In this document: positions 28,738-37,207 of the stretch, in pieces
How the letters are laid out: every line of letters begins with the position of its first letter
Numbering within the stretch: position 1 is the first letter of the stretch
Assembly (NCBI RefSeq): GCF_008086045.1
Contig: NZ_VSEY01000003.1
Coordinates: 62,001-126,000 of the forward strand
DNA length: 64,000 bases
Source of the DNA: Nonomuraea sp. PA05
GTDB taxonomy: Bacteria; Actinomycetota; Actinomycetes; Streptosporangiales; Streptosporangiaceae
Direction of reading: 5' to 3'
Position numbers and translations under genes: made by a program
The notes under the pieces: generated by a model
The model's database searches: none
What the model saw: only the letters and a program-made list of their open reading frames with translations
Told to the model about the DNA's origin: nothing

Positions 28738-28838
28738 CTAGGCGCTAGATCACTGCTAGGGCACGGTTTTGGGGTCTAGGAGGGCCTCTAGGTCTAGAGG
28801 GGCAAGCCTCTAGACCTAGAGGCAATCGGCGGAGCTAG
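28738..28838. repeat. dense CTAG cluster with a large inverted repeat
   Basis: Nine CTAG tetramers occur in 101 bp, although CTAG is rare in high-GC actinomycete DNA. At the centre two 17-bp arms form a perfect inverted repeat: 28784-28800 (gcctctaggtctagagg) and 28807-28823, separated by ggcaag. Each arm is itself nearly palindromic (cctctag..ctagagg). It lies 44-144 bp upstream of the first gene of the replication operon, so it may be an operator or replication origin. Confidence 0.85.
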
Positions 28839-29033
28839 GAGGCCTTGCCCATGTCGCGGTGAGTGACTGCGGTGGTGATATCGTCCCGTGCCACGCCGCC
28901 GCACAAATACAGCCCTTACGATCGTCTAGCGTGGCCGGCCACCGTACGTGCATGGGGGCGATCGACAATCCAGGGTTCGTTCCTCACCCTGGCTCACTGA
29001 GCCGAGTCGACCTCTGAACCAGCGGATTGCAGG
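28839..29033. other. non-coding remainder of the operon upstream region
   Basis: No gene is seen. A small hairpin cagggt/accctg lies at about 28972-28992. The next gene's start is preceded by GCAGG only. Confidence 0.4.
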
Positions 29034-29231
29034 GTGACGAAGAATGGGCAGGAGGCGTTACGTAGCCAGAGGCGTTCCGGTGGCTACCGGATCTGGGACA
29101 ACAAGACGCGTCGCTGGTGGGGCGACCCCTACGAATTGTGTCCCGACGATTTGCTCGACGAGCTGAACGGTGCGCGTGACTACGACAGAGTCACGGCCCT
29201 CCTCAAGCGCTACCGAGCCATGAAGCGATAG
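29034..29231 (+). CDS. small hypothetical protein
   Basis: 65 aa, GTG start after GCAGG. Basic and aromatic-rich: RSGGYRIWDNKTRRWWGDPYELCPDDLLDELN. No domain recognised. Composition and length match small orphan genes of actinomycete elements. Confidence 0.5.
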   Translation: MTKNGQEALRSQRRSGGYRIWDNKTRRWWGDPYELCPDDLLDELNGARDYDRVTALLKRYRAMKR

Positions 29232-29241
29232 GCAGCGCCGT

Positions 29242-29820
29242 TCATACGCCATCCCATCCCTTCCATCCGTACCAAGGGCCAGTGAGGTGTCTGTACTGGT
29301 CATCCATGTTGTCGGTCGGGAGCTGACCGCTGGGCAACCAGACGAATCCCCTCGACGCCATGAGCGGCCAGTCTGATACGAGGAACCGGGAGCCACCAGG
29401 GATGGCTTCACCCCCGCTCGTGTAGTCACCGCAGATGCGATACAGCCCCACCCATCGGCATCCCGGGCTGGGATCGACGCCAGCGGCGATCTCCTTCGCG
29501 TATCTCTCGAGACTGGGTTGGGAGAGTGAGAATCGCACCCACAGGGGGCCGTCCATGGCAAGCGCGGCCACGACGGCGAAGAAGATCAGCGGCGCCGGCA
29601 GCCATCGGCGTAATCGCGCTGTCGTCAGCACATGCCTGGCCTGCCACCCCGCCGTCCCCAGGCGGGTGAGCCAGATCAGGATCAGCACACTCCAGGCGAG
29701 AAACATGAACATGATGGCCTCGGAGTACCACTTGGACACGCTGGCGCCGTAGAAGCTGATCAATGCCACGACCGAGACCGTAGTGAGGAACCTCCAGCCG
29801 GGCGGTCTGTCGATCATCAC
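29242..29820 (-). CDS. membrane protein of unknown function
   Basis: 192 aa. Three hydrophobic helices (about 10-28, 33-50, 73-90), followed by a ~100-residue extracytoplasmic-looking domain with two Cys (GCRWVGLYRICGDYTSGG) that could form a disulfide. The C-terminus is rich in Trp and Gly. No family recognised. Adjacent ATG codons at 29820 and 29817 are alternative starts. Confidence 0.6.
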   Translation of the reverse strand: MMIDRPPGWRFLTTVSVVALISFYGASVSKWYSEAIMFMFLAWSVLILIWLTRLGTAGWQARHVLTTARLRRWLPAPLIFFAVVAALAMDGPLWVRFSLSQPSLERYAKEIAAGVDPSPGCRWVGLYRICGDYTSGGEAIPGGSRFLVSDWPLMASRGFVWLPSGQLPTDNMDDQYRHLTGPWYGWKGWDGV

Positions 29821-29889
29821 GGGGTCACTTTAACGCCAGGACGGGGTGAGGACCGGGTGGGAGGGCGTGCCGGTGATGTCCGCGTTGCA

Positions 29890-29919
29890 GGATCACCCCC
29901 ACGCAGGTGGGGGTGATCC
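29890..29919. repeat. orphan 30-bp palindrome resembling a CRISPR repeat or terminator
   Basis: ggatcacccccac and its exact reverse complement flank a gcag loop, a perfect 13-bp stem. The sequence style resembles actinobacterial type I-E CRISPR repeats, but only one copy was found and no cas gene is present. A bidirectional terminator is the simpler reading. It abuts the IS481 remnant. Confidence 0.5.
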
Positions 29920-29975
29920 GCTGGGTCGGCTTTCGACGGTAGTTGCTGCTACCGCCCCCCCGCCTGGGGCGCGGC

Positions 29976-30131
29976 GCCCTGACCGATGAGTGGGCCTACG
30001 CCCGGCTGTATGCCTCAGAAGCCGAACGCCGCGCCGTCCTGCAGGCCTGGCTGCAGCTGCACCACCGTCACTGCGGACACACCACCCCGGGCAGCCAGCC
30101 ACCCGCCAGCCGCGTCCCAACTTCACGGGAC
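29976..30131 (+). pseudogene. 3' fragment of an IS481-type transposase
   Basis: The translation contains LTDEWAYARLYASEAERRA and HTTPGSQPPASRV, the C-terminal end of IS481-family DDE transposases; a final RVPNFTGQ-like segment requires a frame change near 30118. The first two catalytic residues and the 5' part are missing. It is a remnant without visible terminal repeats. Confidence 0.65.
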
Positions 30132-30225
30132 AGAAAACCAGGTGCCAGTGAGGCGACGGGGTCAGGAGCAGTGCACTCGCCGTCTCACCGGACTGAACGC
30201 CCTTCGCCCGGAAGCGGCGCGCTCG

Positions 30226-31698
30226 CTAAGGAGCCCAACTCCGGACCGTGACGCGGTCTCCCTTGGGAGCGCTGACCGGCGAGTGGTCGCCGAAGTACGA
30301 CGCCAGCGCACCCCGGTCATCGGGCCCGTTGTGGGCCACGCTGTTGTTGGGCCACTTCCACTGCGGGAATCCCTCCCAGCCGCCGGCCAGGATGTAGTTC
30401 GCGGCGACCTTGATGACCTGCGTGTCGGCCACCGGCGCGCCGTTCAGCGTGATCTCCGTGACCTTGCCGTCCGTCAGCGTGTAGCGCAGCCCGGCGGACG
30501 GCGTCAGCACGCCCTTCTCCTTGGTGGCGTGCCCCAGCAGCCACTTGAGCTGGGAGCCGTTCATGGACCAGGTGTCGACGTGGAGCCCGGCCGGCTGCGT
30601 GAGATACAGCTGCTCGTACCTGACGGGGCCCTTCTTGATCTCGGCCTTTGGCGCGCGGACCGCGTACTTGCTGACCAGCGCGATCTGCGCGCCGGACACG
30701 GGCTGGACCGATTCCAGCATGGCGTCGGCCACCAGTTCGGCGATGGGGCCGCTGCCCCCGGCGTCGCGCTTGATGTCGTCAGCGGCGACGCCGATCTGCG
30801 TGCTGCCCTTCGGGCCCGCGCACTCGAAGTAGTAGATGATGTTCGTCTTGAGCTTGCTCGCCTGGTTGAACTCGATTTGCACCGAATACGTGGTCGACTC
30901 CTGGTCCCAGCTCAGCGTTTCCAGCACGGCGTTGTGGACGGGGCCGTGGTCGGCCGGGACGTTGAGCGTCTTCCAGTCCTGGGCGCCGACGAGGCGGTAC
31001 TGGATCGACTGCGCACCCGCGGGGATCCCTTCCAGGCGGCCATGGAGCTTGAAGGTCAGCGGGCACTTCGACGTGGTGGTGCGCTCGAAGGCGATACGGG
31101 CCTTCTGTACCAGGTTCGGAAGCGGGGTCTCGGTCCCGGTCGGAGTCGGCGACGGGCTCGAGGTCGGGCTCGGGCTCGAGGTGGGCGTCGGCGTCGGCGT
31201 GGAGTCGGCGTCGACGTAGTCGAGGGAGGTGTTCACGCTGTCCCAGACGTCGCCGCTGTTCTCGTCGCCGCTGTCGCAGGTGACGGTGAACGAGGCCTTC
31301 TTGGAGGTCTTCTGCGCCGGGCCGACCACCCGGACGGCACCCCAGCCCTTGGCGTCGCCACTGACCTTGAGTGACGTGGACAGCCGGATGGTCTTGACGC
31401 CCTTGCCGCCGATCCGGTACGTCCTGATCTTGCTCTTGTCGCCGTCGCTGAAGGTCCACTGGTACTTCAGCGCGACCGGCGCCTCCACCTTCACCGTGGT
31501 GGACAGCGTCACGGTCACCGGGCAGGTGCCCGTATGTGTTTTCGGCGACGCGGCAGCGGCCCCGAAAACTATCGATTTCGGGGCGGCCTGTGCACCCGAG
31601 GTGAACGCACCGGAAGCCAAGGCCACAACGGTTACCAGTGCACCGATCCGGTGCCCGGCCCTAGTTAACAGTCTCACAGGATTCCTCTCAATGATCAT
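30226..31698 (-). CDS. secreted protein with an orphan 5'-nucleotidase C-terminal domain
   Basis: 490 aa from the ATG at 31698 (MIIERNPVRLLTRAG). Sec signal peptide (about 15-43, ending AQA). Residues 44-160 and 190-300 look like two beta-rich domains, each with Cys, separated by a Thr/Pro/Ser linker of TPTPTPTSSPSP type. Residues about 305-470 match the 5'-nucleotidase C-terminal substrate-binding domain: GPIAELVADAML, GAQIALV, VRYEQLYLTQPAG, GSQLKWLLGH and a final YILAGGWEGF. The metallophosphoesterase catalytic domain that normally precedes it is absent. Confidence 0.78.
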   Translation of the reverse strand: MIIERNPVRLLTRAGHRIGALVTVVALASGAFTSGAQAAPKSIVFGAAAASPKTHTGTCPVTVTLSTTVKVEAPVALKYQWTFSDGDKSKIRTYRIGGKGVKTIRLSTSLKVSGDAKGWGAVRVVGPAQKTSKKASFTVTCDSGDENSGDVWDSVNTSLDYVDADSTPTPTPTSSPSPTSSPSPTPTGTETPLPNLVQKARIAFERTTTSKCPLTFKLHGRLEGIPAGAQSIQYRLVGAQDWKTLNVPADHGPVHNAVLETLSWDQESTTYSVQIEFNQASKLKTNIIYYFECAGPKGSTQIGVAADDIKRDAGGSGPIAELVADAMLESVQPVSGAQIALVSKYAVRAPKAEIKKGPVRYEQLYLTQPAGLHVDTWSMNGSQLKWLLGHATKEKGVLTPSAGLRYTLTDGKVTEITLNGAPVADTQVIKVAANYILAGGWEGFPQWKWPNNSVAHNGPDDRGALASYFGDHSPVSAPKGDRVTVRSWAP

Positions 31699-31899
31699 GG
31701 CTGAAGAATCCTGGCAGAGCTTTATCACCGCAAAATAACAATGGGGTGCGCCGTGAATGGGAAATGGGCGCTTCCGTAATGGGACCCGTGGCGGCGTGTC
31801 ACGGGTGTCGGAGAACTCGCTTCGGCAGTCCCGTCCCCTCCGTCTGGACCCGATACGACGCCTCGGCATCACAAGTCGCGCACACGCATGGCGCCCTCG
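31699..31899. other. intergenic region
   Basis: No gene is seen between the secreted protein and the WD40 remnant. Low-GC patches near 31730 (ccgcaaaataacaatgg) may include the promoter of the minus-strand gene. Confidence 0.35.
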
Positions 31900-32460
31900 T
31901 CAGGGATGACTGAGGCCCCAGACTCCAGCGGACTGATCGTCAGGGTCTTGTCGCGGTGACGTACGCATGTCGCAGGCGTACGCCGATGGGATGCCGCGTC
32001 CGTGGGAAGGGCCGCGTTCGCGGGTCATCCAGTACGGGCCGAGCCCCCACGACCTCACGGAAGCGTCGAAGCCACTGGAAAGAACGGCTTCGGCGTCGTC
32101 GCGGCGCCGGCCGACGGCCACCGTCCACACTGAATCGGTGTGACCACGCAGGACGCGGAGCAGCCTGCCGGCGTCCAGATTTCACACGCGTATGGTCTTG
32201 TCCCCGCTCGACGACACGATCACGCGTGTCCCGTCACAACTGCGTCCAACCGCTACCGACATGACGAGATCCTTGTGACCCCTCAGTGGCTTTCCGATCA
32301 GCGTGCCGGAGTCGAGATCCCATACACGGACGGTCCCGTCGCTGCTTCCCGACATGACCACTCGCGTTCCATCGCTCTGCCTTCCGATGCGAACGGCGAG
32401 CACCTCGGCAGTTTGGCCTCGCAAGGGCGGCCTATCGTAGAGGCCCTTCCGGGCCTCCAT
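31900..32460 (-). pseudogene. WD40-repeat protein remnant with an in-frame nonsense codon
   Basis: Three WD40 blades are readable: [33 protein letters not shown] then NLDAGRLLRVLRGHTDSVWT, and AVLSSGFDASVRSW. The conserved Trp of the second blade is replaced by TGA (32182-32184) with the same frame continuing on both sides. After the third blade the sequence decays. The 5' part, which in actinomycetes often encodes a caspase, kinase or NB-ARC domain, is missing. Confidence 0.75.
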
Positions 32461-33356
32461 TACGTTTCAGGGGGCCGCCCTGCGTGGCCATTCGTCGCAG
32501 GTCGCGCATACACGTCAAGGTCTGCCAGCGCCGGTCAACGTCGGCCGCGGCGGAGCCGGTACCGGACCACCACAGCCTTCCGAGGCCGCGCAGGTGCACA
32601 GTTCGGGCCCGATCCCGCGAACGGGATCGGGCGCCAGCACGGTCGTCTCGTACTCACTCGTTCCGTGCGACTCAAGACAGCGGATCCCGGTGATGTGCCC
32701 GCCGGGAATCAACGCTTCTCACGCGAGCCGAACCGACAATCCAGCCGACCAGCTCCCTGCGCGGAATTTACTGCAGTCCGCTGCCGGGAGCACTCTATGC
32801 ACCCATTCTGTCGCCGAGGTCACCATGAGCGCGACCACCCGGGTGACGTTCGAATTGGCGAAATGGGCGTCGCGTTCCGTGGTCGCCGACACGCCATCCG
32901 TTTTGACGCACCACTCTGACCTCGCCGGAGGCTGCACTGGCATAGGCATGGGACACCTGATTTCATGCCCTTTTCACGAGACTGTTGTCATCGTCCCATG
33001 GCGCCGGCTTCGCGACGTCATCACCGAGCTGTTCGGACCCCATTCGCAGCCGACCTGCCACCAGCGTCAGGGCCACGAGTGCCGCGATCACCGCCTGGCG
33101 GCGCATCGCACCTGGGCGCGTTCGTCCCTTCGTGACCGGTGTCCGTGCACGCACGTTCAGCCTCCGTCACCCTTCGAGCATCTCGGGGAGCGCTGAAGAT
33201 CGCCATCCATTCAGCACGGGCGGAGGGTCACACGACGCTCAAATACCGGGCAATCCCAGAAACAGGCAGATATACCGCCCGCATACCGCGTCTCTCTAGC
33301 CTCGCCTCGTACCCGCGGATCGCACGGGCCTGGGGAGTCACCGGAGGTTTGTGATC
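32461..33356. other. about 0.9 kb without a supportable gene
   Basis: Short open frames occur on both strands. The only one with a protein-like feature is on the minus strand at 32963-33154, with a possible signal helix (RRQAVIAALVALTLVAG), but it stops after 63 codons. The end at 33240-33350 is lower in GC and should contain the promoter for the secreted VCBS protein, whose ATG is preceded by CCGGAGG. Confidence 0.4.
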
Positions 33357-35873
33357 ATGATTTCCGCACCACGCCGGATGACGCTCGGCGTCGTCGCGGC
33401 GCTGGCAGCGTCCTTATCCGTAGCCGCCGGGACGACGCCGGCCGGCGCGTCCGCGATCTCGCCGCCGTCGCTGGTGGACGACGGCGTCCATCCCTACCCC
33501 GGCGCGGCGGAGATCCTGGCGGCGCAGAACGTCAGGCTGATCTCCGGCGACGGCCACATCTTGCTGGCCGACTGCGCCACGCCGGCGCAGGGCGACATCG
33601 GACTGCTGAAGATCTGGACGACGGACGAGGCCATCGGCGCTGACGGGATCGGCCGGGTCTGCTTCAAGGTCACCGCGTCCGGCGGCGTACTGAACCTCGA
33701 AGTCCCCGGCGTGTTCGAGATCCGCGGCGACGGCCAGCGTGAGGGCACCGGTCACCAGGTGACCGCCAAGCTGCGCGACGACGACGGCGAGCAGCACACC
33801 GTCGAGGTGGACCCGGACGGCAGCACGCAAGTGGGCCTCGGCGCGGACCCGGAAGCGTCCCCGACCATGCTGCTGCGGCTACGCGCCGGCACCGGCCTCG
33901 CGCCGGGCACCGGCGAGCACGCGGCGGTCGGCAAGCTCGGCACCGCCGGCCGTGAATGCACCGCGACGCTCGTCGCCCCACGCTGGGCGCTCAGCGCCGC
34001 GAGCTGCCTGGCCGCCGACCCGAACCAGCCCCTGCTGGCCGAGGGCCCGCCGTCCGCCGCGACCCATGTCGCGTTCCCCGGCAAGTCCGCCGTCAAGGTC
34101 GACTGGCTGAGCCCGCGTCCCGGCCGCGACGTCGTCCTCGCCCGGCTGGCCGCCCCGATCGACGGGATCACCCCGCTCACACCGGCCGCCACCGCTCCCA
34201 CCGGGGTCGAGCTGGTCGCCGTCGGCCACAGCCGCACCGCCGTGACGGACACCGACTGGACCACCGACCTGCAGCAGAGCGCGCGGATCACGTTCACGGC
34301 AGCCACCGCCACGACGCTGACCGCCGAGGCCGGCCCGCTGGTGTGCAGCGGGATGGCCGGCGCGCCCGTGCTCAACGGCGGCAAGCTCGCCGCCGTACTC
34401 AGCCAGGCAGGCCAGGCCGGCTGCCCCGGCACCACCGGGAACGGCGGCGCCGTCACCGCCGCCCGCGCCGACGACCTCGCGATCTGGGTCAATGCCATCA
34501 CCAGCAGCACTGCGGACCACACCTGGACCCTGGCCGACGCCGCCCTGGGAGCAGCCGTCGGCACCACTGCCGACAGCGCCTTCACCGGGACCGGCCTCCC
34601 GCTGACCGCCACCGCCGGCGCGACCTGGAAGACCGGCGACACCCGCAGCCCGGCCGTCGAGCTCAACGGCACCACCGCGACCCTCTCCGCCGGCGGCCCC
34701 GCCGTCGTCACCGACGCCGACTTCAGCCTCAGCGCCTGGGCCAAACCCGCCGCCGGCGGCACCGTCCTGTCGCAGGACGGCGTCAACACCGCCGGGTTCA
34801 AACTCTGGGCCGAGAACGGAGTCTGGCGCTTCGCCATGAGCCGATCCGACGTCGCCAGCCCCGTCTGGGACACCGCCACCGCACCCGCGGGCAGCGCTCC
34901 GGCAGGCGCCTGGTCGCAGGTCGGCGTGACCTACAAGGCCGCCACCGGCGTCGCGATCCTCTGGGTCAACGGGCGCAACGTCGCCAGCGTCCGCCACACA
35001 GTGAAGTGGAAGGCCGCAGGCGCGCTGCGCGCGGGCGCGCACAAGACCGGCGCCGCCGGCCTCGGCGGCCACTTCAAGGGTGTCCTGTCCACTCTCCAGA
35101 CCTGGAACCGGCTGTCGGTCACGCCCGCGCCGAACGATCACGACTTCGACGGGGACGGGCGTAACGACGTCGTCATCACCGACGCGGCCGGTGACCTGTG
35201 GATGTATCCGAGCCAGGGCGGCACGGGCCTGTCCACCGTCAGCGGCGCCAACCGGGTGAAAATCGGCAGCGGGTGGGGGTCGCTGAAGTGGATCGTCACC
35301 GACTGGGACGCCGACGGCCTGGCCGACGTCGTCATGAAGGACTCCGAAGGCGAGCTGTGGACGTATCCCAACCGGAACGGGCAACTCGTCTCCGGGGCCA
35401 GGGAGCGGGTCGGCACCGGATGGGGCAACTACGTCCACGCCGCCGGGAACGCCAACGACAAGGCGGCCGCTGATCTGTTCGGCGTCAACAACGCCAACGG
35501 CGCGCTGTACTACTACCCCGACGGGGGCGGCAAGACGACGATCGGCAACAGCGGCTGGACCGGCTTCCGCGTCTTCCCCGCCGATTTCAGCGGTGACGAC
35601 CGCGCGGACGTCATGGCGATCGACACCTCCGGTCAGCTCTGGTTCTACGCCAACACCAGCCAGAACGGGGTCGCTCTCGCCGCTCGTACGCAGTCCGGCA
35701 CCGGCTGGAGCAGTTACAAGGTCGCGGCCATGGATCTGAGCGGTGATGGCAGGACCGACCTGGTCGCTCTCGACGGGAGTGGCGATCTGTGGGTCTATCC
35801 CGGCAACGGCAGCGGTCGCTTCGGCAGCCGGTTCCAGATCGGGGCCGGGTGGACGGTCAACGCCATCGGCTGA
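33357..35873 (+). CDS. secreted trypsin-like (apparently inactive) / LamG / VCBS-repeat protein
   Basis: 838 aa from ATG 33357, 9 nt after GGAGG; a GTG two codons upstream is too close to the RBS. Sec signal peptide (about 1-33, ending AGA). Residues ~185-370 are an S1 trypsin-like domain in which the usual TAAHC is SAASC and the usual GDSGGP is GMAGAP, so both the catalytic His and Ser appear lost; the Asp of RDVVLARL remains. A LamG-like concanavalin fold follows (about 430-600). The C-terminus has five FG-GAP/VCBS blades (DFDGDGRNDVV, DWDADGLADVV, DFSGDDRADVM, DLSGDGRTDLV), with Ca-binding Asp loops. Likely an extracellular binding protein. Confidence 0.85.
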   Translation: MISAPRRMTLGVVAALAASLSVAAGTTPAGASAISPPSLVDDGVHPYPGAAEILAAQNVRLISGDGHILLADCATPAQGDIGLLKIWTTDEAIGADGIGRVCFKVTASGGVLNLEVPGVFEIRGDGQREGTGHQVTAKLRDDDGEQHTVEVDPDGSTQVGLGADPEASPTMLLRLRAGTGLAPGTGEHAAVGKLGTAGRECTATLVAPRWALSAASCLAADPNQPLLAEGPPSAATHVAFPGKSAVKVDWLSPRPGRDVVLARLAAPIDGITPLTPAATAPTGVELVAVGHSRTAVTDTDWTTDLQQSARITFTAATATTLTAEAGPLVCSGMAGAPVLNGGKLAAVLSQAGQAGCPGTTGNGGAVTAARADDLAIWVNAITSSTADHTWTLADAALGAAVGTTADSAFTGTGLPLTATAGATWKTGDTRSPAVELNGTTATLSAGGPAVVTDADFSLSAWAKPAAGGTVLSQDGVNTAGFKLWAENGVWRFAMSRSDVASPVWDTATAPAGSAPAGAWSQVGVTYKAATGVAILWVNGRNVASVRHTVKWKAAGALRAGAHKTGAAGLGGHFKGVLSTLQTWNRLSVTPAPNDHDFDGDGRNDVVITDAAGDLWMYPSQGGTGLSTVSGANRVKIGSGWGSLKWIVTDWDADGLADVVMKDSEGELWTYPNRNGQLVSGARERVGTGWGNYVHAAGNANDKAAADLFGVNNANGALYYYPDGGGKTTIGNSGWTGFRVFPADFSGDDRADVMAIDTSGQLWFYANTSQNGVALAARTQSGTGWSSYKVAAMDLSGDGRTDLVALDGSGDLWVYPGNGSGRFGSRFQIGAGWTVNAIG

Positions 35874-35991
35874 CCCGGAGAGGTGGCACGGGGCGATGAC
35901 GCCTGGTCGGCCCGGGATGGCGTGTCATCCGCGGGCCGACCCGGACGACACCGGCTCAGGCCGAGGCGAGAGGGCCGGATCGGCTGGGTGG

Positions 35992-36170
35992 TCAGGGCTT
36001 GCGCGGCGTGCGCTGCCGGCGGGGCGAGATCCGGTTGCCGTCCGGGTCCACCGCCTCGATGCGGACGCCGAACGGATGGGTCCACGGGTTCGGGCTCCTC
36101 GAAGGTGACTTCGATCAGCGCACGCAGGAAGCTCCGGACAACCGTGGAGAACCCGGCCGGGTCCTTTTCG
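35992..36170 (-). pseudogene. C-terminal remnant of a VOC (glyoxalase-fold) protein
   Basis: On the minus strand one frame reads PWTHPFGVRIEAVDPDGNRI up to a TGA at 35992-35994, the typical end of a VOC-superfamily domain. The preceding strand (VVRSFLRALIEVTFEEPEP) is in another frame, so at least one frameshift separates them. No start or N-terminal half is recognisable. Confidence 0.5.
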
Positions 36171-36266
36171 TGGACGGTGTGCCGGTGGGAAGCTCCACGA
36201 GTCGGGTATGCGGCGCCGGGTGGCCATGTGGCGTGCGTCCGTGAGAGGTGCGGGAAGATCGGGAAC

Positions 36267-36695
36267 ATGCCGATATCGATGCCGTCCACGGACCAGTGCC
36301 CCTTCTGCGACTACCTCGCCGGCCTGCACCCCGTCACCATCCTGGAGCAGGGGGAGCACGTCGCCATCCTGGTCACGCGATGGCAGCGCGGGCAGGGGCA
36401 CGTGCTGGTGATCCCGGTCGCGCACCGTCCGACGGTCATGGACGTGGTGGCGGAGGAGGAGCAGCGGTTGATGAACGCGGTGCGGCGGGCGGCGCGGGCC
36501 ATCGAGGCCGCCTATGACCCCGGGGGCATCGCCGTCTGGCAGAACAACGGGGTGGCCGCGCATCAGACCGTGCCTCATGTGCACTTTCATGTCGCCGGTA
36601 CTCTGCCCGGCGGTGGCACGCGGTCGGGTGAGGTTCCTTGTCTCGACGTTGCGGAGACCGATGGAATCGCCAAGCGCCTCAGCCCTCATCTTTGA
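36267..36695 (+). CDS. HIT-family hydrolase
   Basis: 142 aa from ATG 36267 (MPISMPSTDQCPFCDYLAG). The histidine triad HVHFHV lies in QTVPHVHFHVAGT near residue 105, and the N-terminal CxxC is the common zinc-binding pair of bacterial HIT proteins. It should hydrolyse or transfer nucleotidyl groups (dinucleoside polyphosphates or AMP-amine compounds). The upstream open frame is not HIT-like. The 3' end overlaps the convergent gene by 10 bp. Confidence 0.9.
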   Translation: MPISMPSTDQCPFCDYLAGLHPVTILEQGEHVAILVTRWQRGQGHVLVIPVAHRPTVMDVVAEEEQRLMNAVRRAARAIEAAYDPGGIAVWQNNGVAAHQTVPHVHFHVAGTLPGGGTRSGEVPCLDVAETDGIAKRLSPHL

Positions 36696-37087
36696 GGGGG
36701 TGGGCCTTGTCCGGGAGACATGGGCGCCGATGGTGAGCTCCGCTGGAGGTAGTACAGGTCGATGGGCCGGATCAGGGCGTACAGGTGCGGCCGGGCCCAG
36801 GGCGCCAGGCCGGTGAGAGCCTGCTGGAGTCGCCGGCGCGGGGCACCACCGCTGCACTCATCGCACTCACACCGGCGAAGCAGCCGCTCGGCCGTCCCGA
36901 CGAGGGCTGCCTCCTGCCAGGCCACCAGGGCCGAGGCCACCGCGCCCGGCCACATGCGGGTGTGTTCGAGCCTGATCACCGCCGTCATGGGCCGGCGGCC
37001 GAGCCCCGGCACCTGATGGATCACGGCTCTGTGGGCCCCGCACGCCGAGCCGCGCGTACGGACCTCGGAAGGGCGCCTACGCGGCAT
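36686..37087 (-). CDS. hypothetical protein with a CxCxxC motif
   Basis: 133 aa from the ATG at 37087 (MPRRRPSEVRTRGS); the frame is open far upstream through the antisense of the methyltransferase gene, which is rejected. The central part has a helix-rich segment (AGAVASALVAWQEAALVGTA) followed by RRCECDECSGG and the C-terminal ARPHLYALIRPIDLYYLQRS. No family recognised. It shares a divergent interval with the O-methyltransferase. Confidence 0.5.
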   Translation of the reverse strand: MPRRRPSEVRTRGSACGAHRAVIHQVPGLGRRPMTAVIRLEHTRMWPGAVASALVAWQEAALVGTAERLLRRCECDECSGGAPRRRLQQALTGLAPWARPHLYALIRPIDLYYLQRSSPSAPMSPGQGPPPQR

Positions 37088-37207
37088 GGCCCTTTCTGAT
37101 CGAAGACATGGGGACGATGGTGACAGCCAGGGGTCAGATTTGTCCAAGACCCCGCGGACAGGGCGCGTGGTAGCTTCCGGCCAGACGAGCCAGGGAGGGC
37201 CGGAGCC

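Noticed and set aside
29890..29919. A CRISPR array
   Set aside because: Only a single repeat-like palindrome, no regular spacers, no cas genes.
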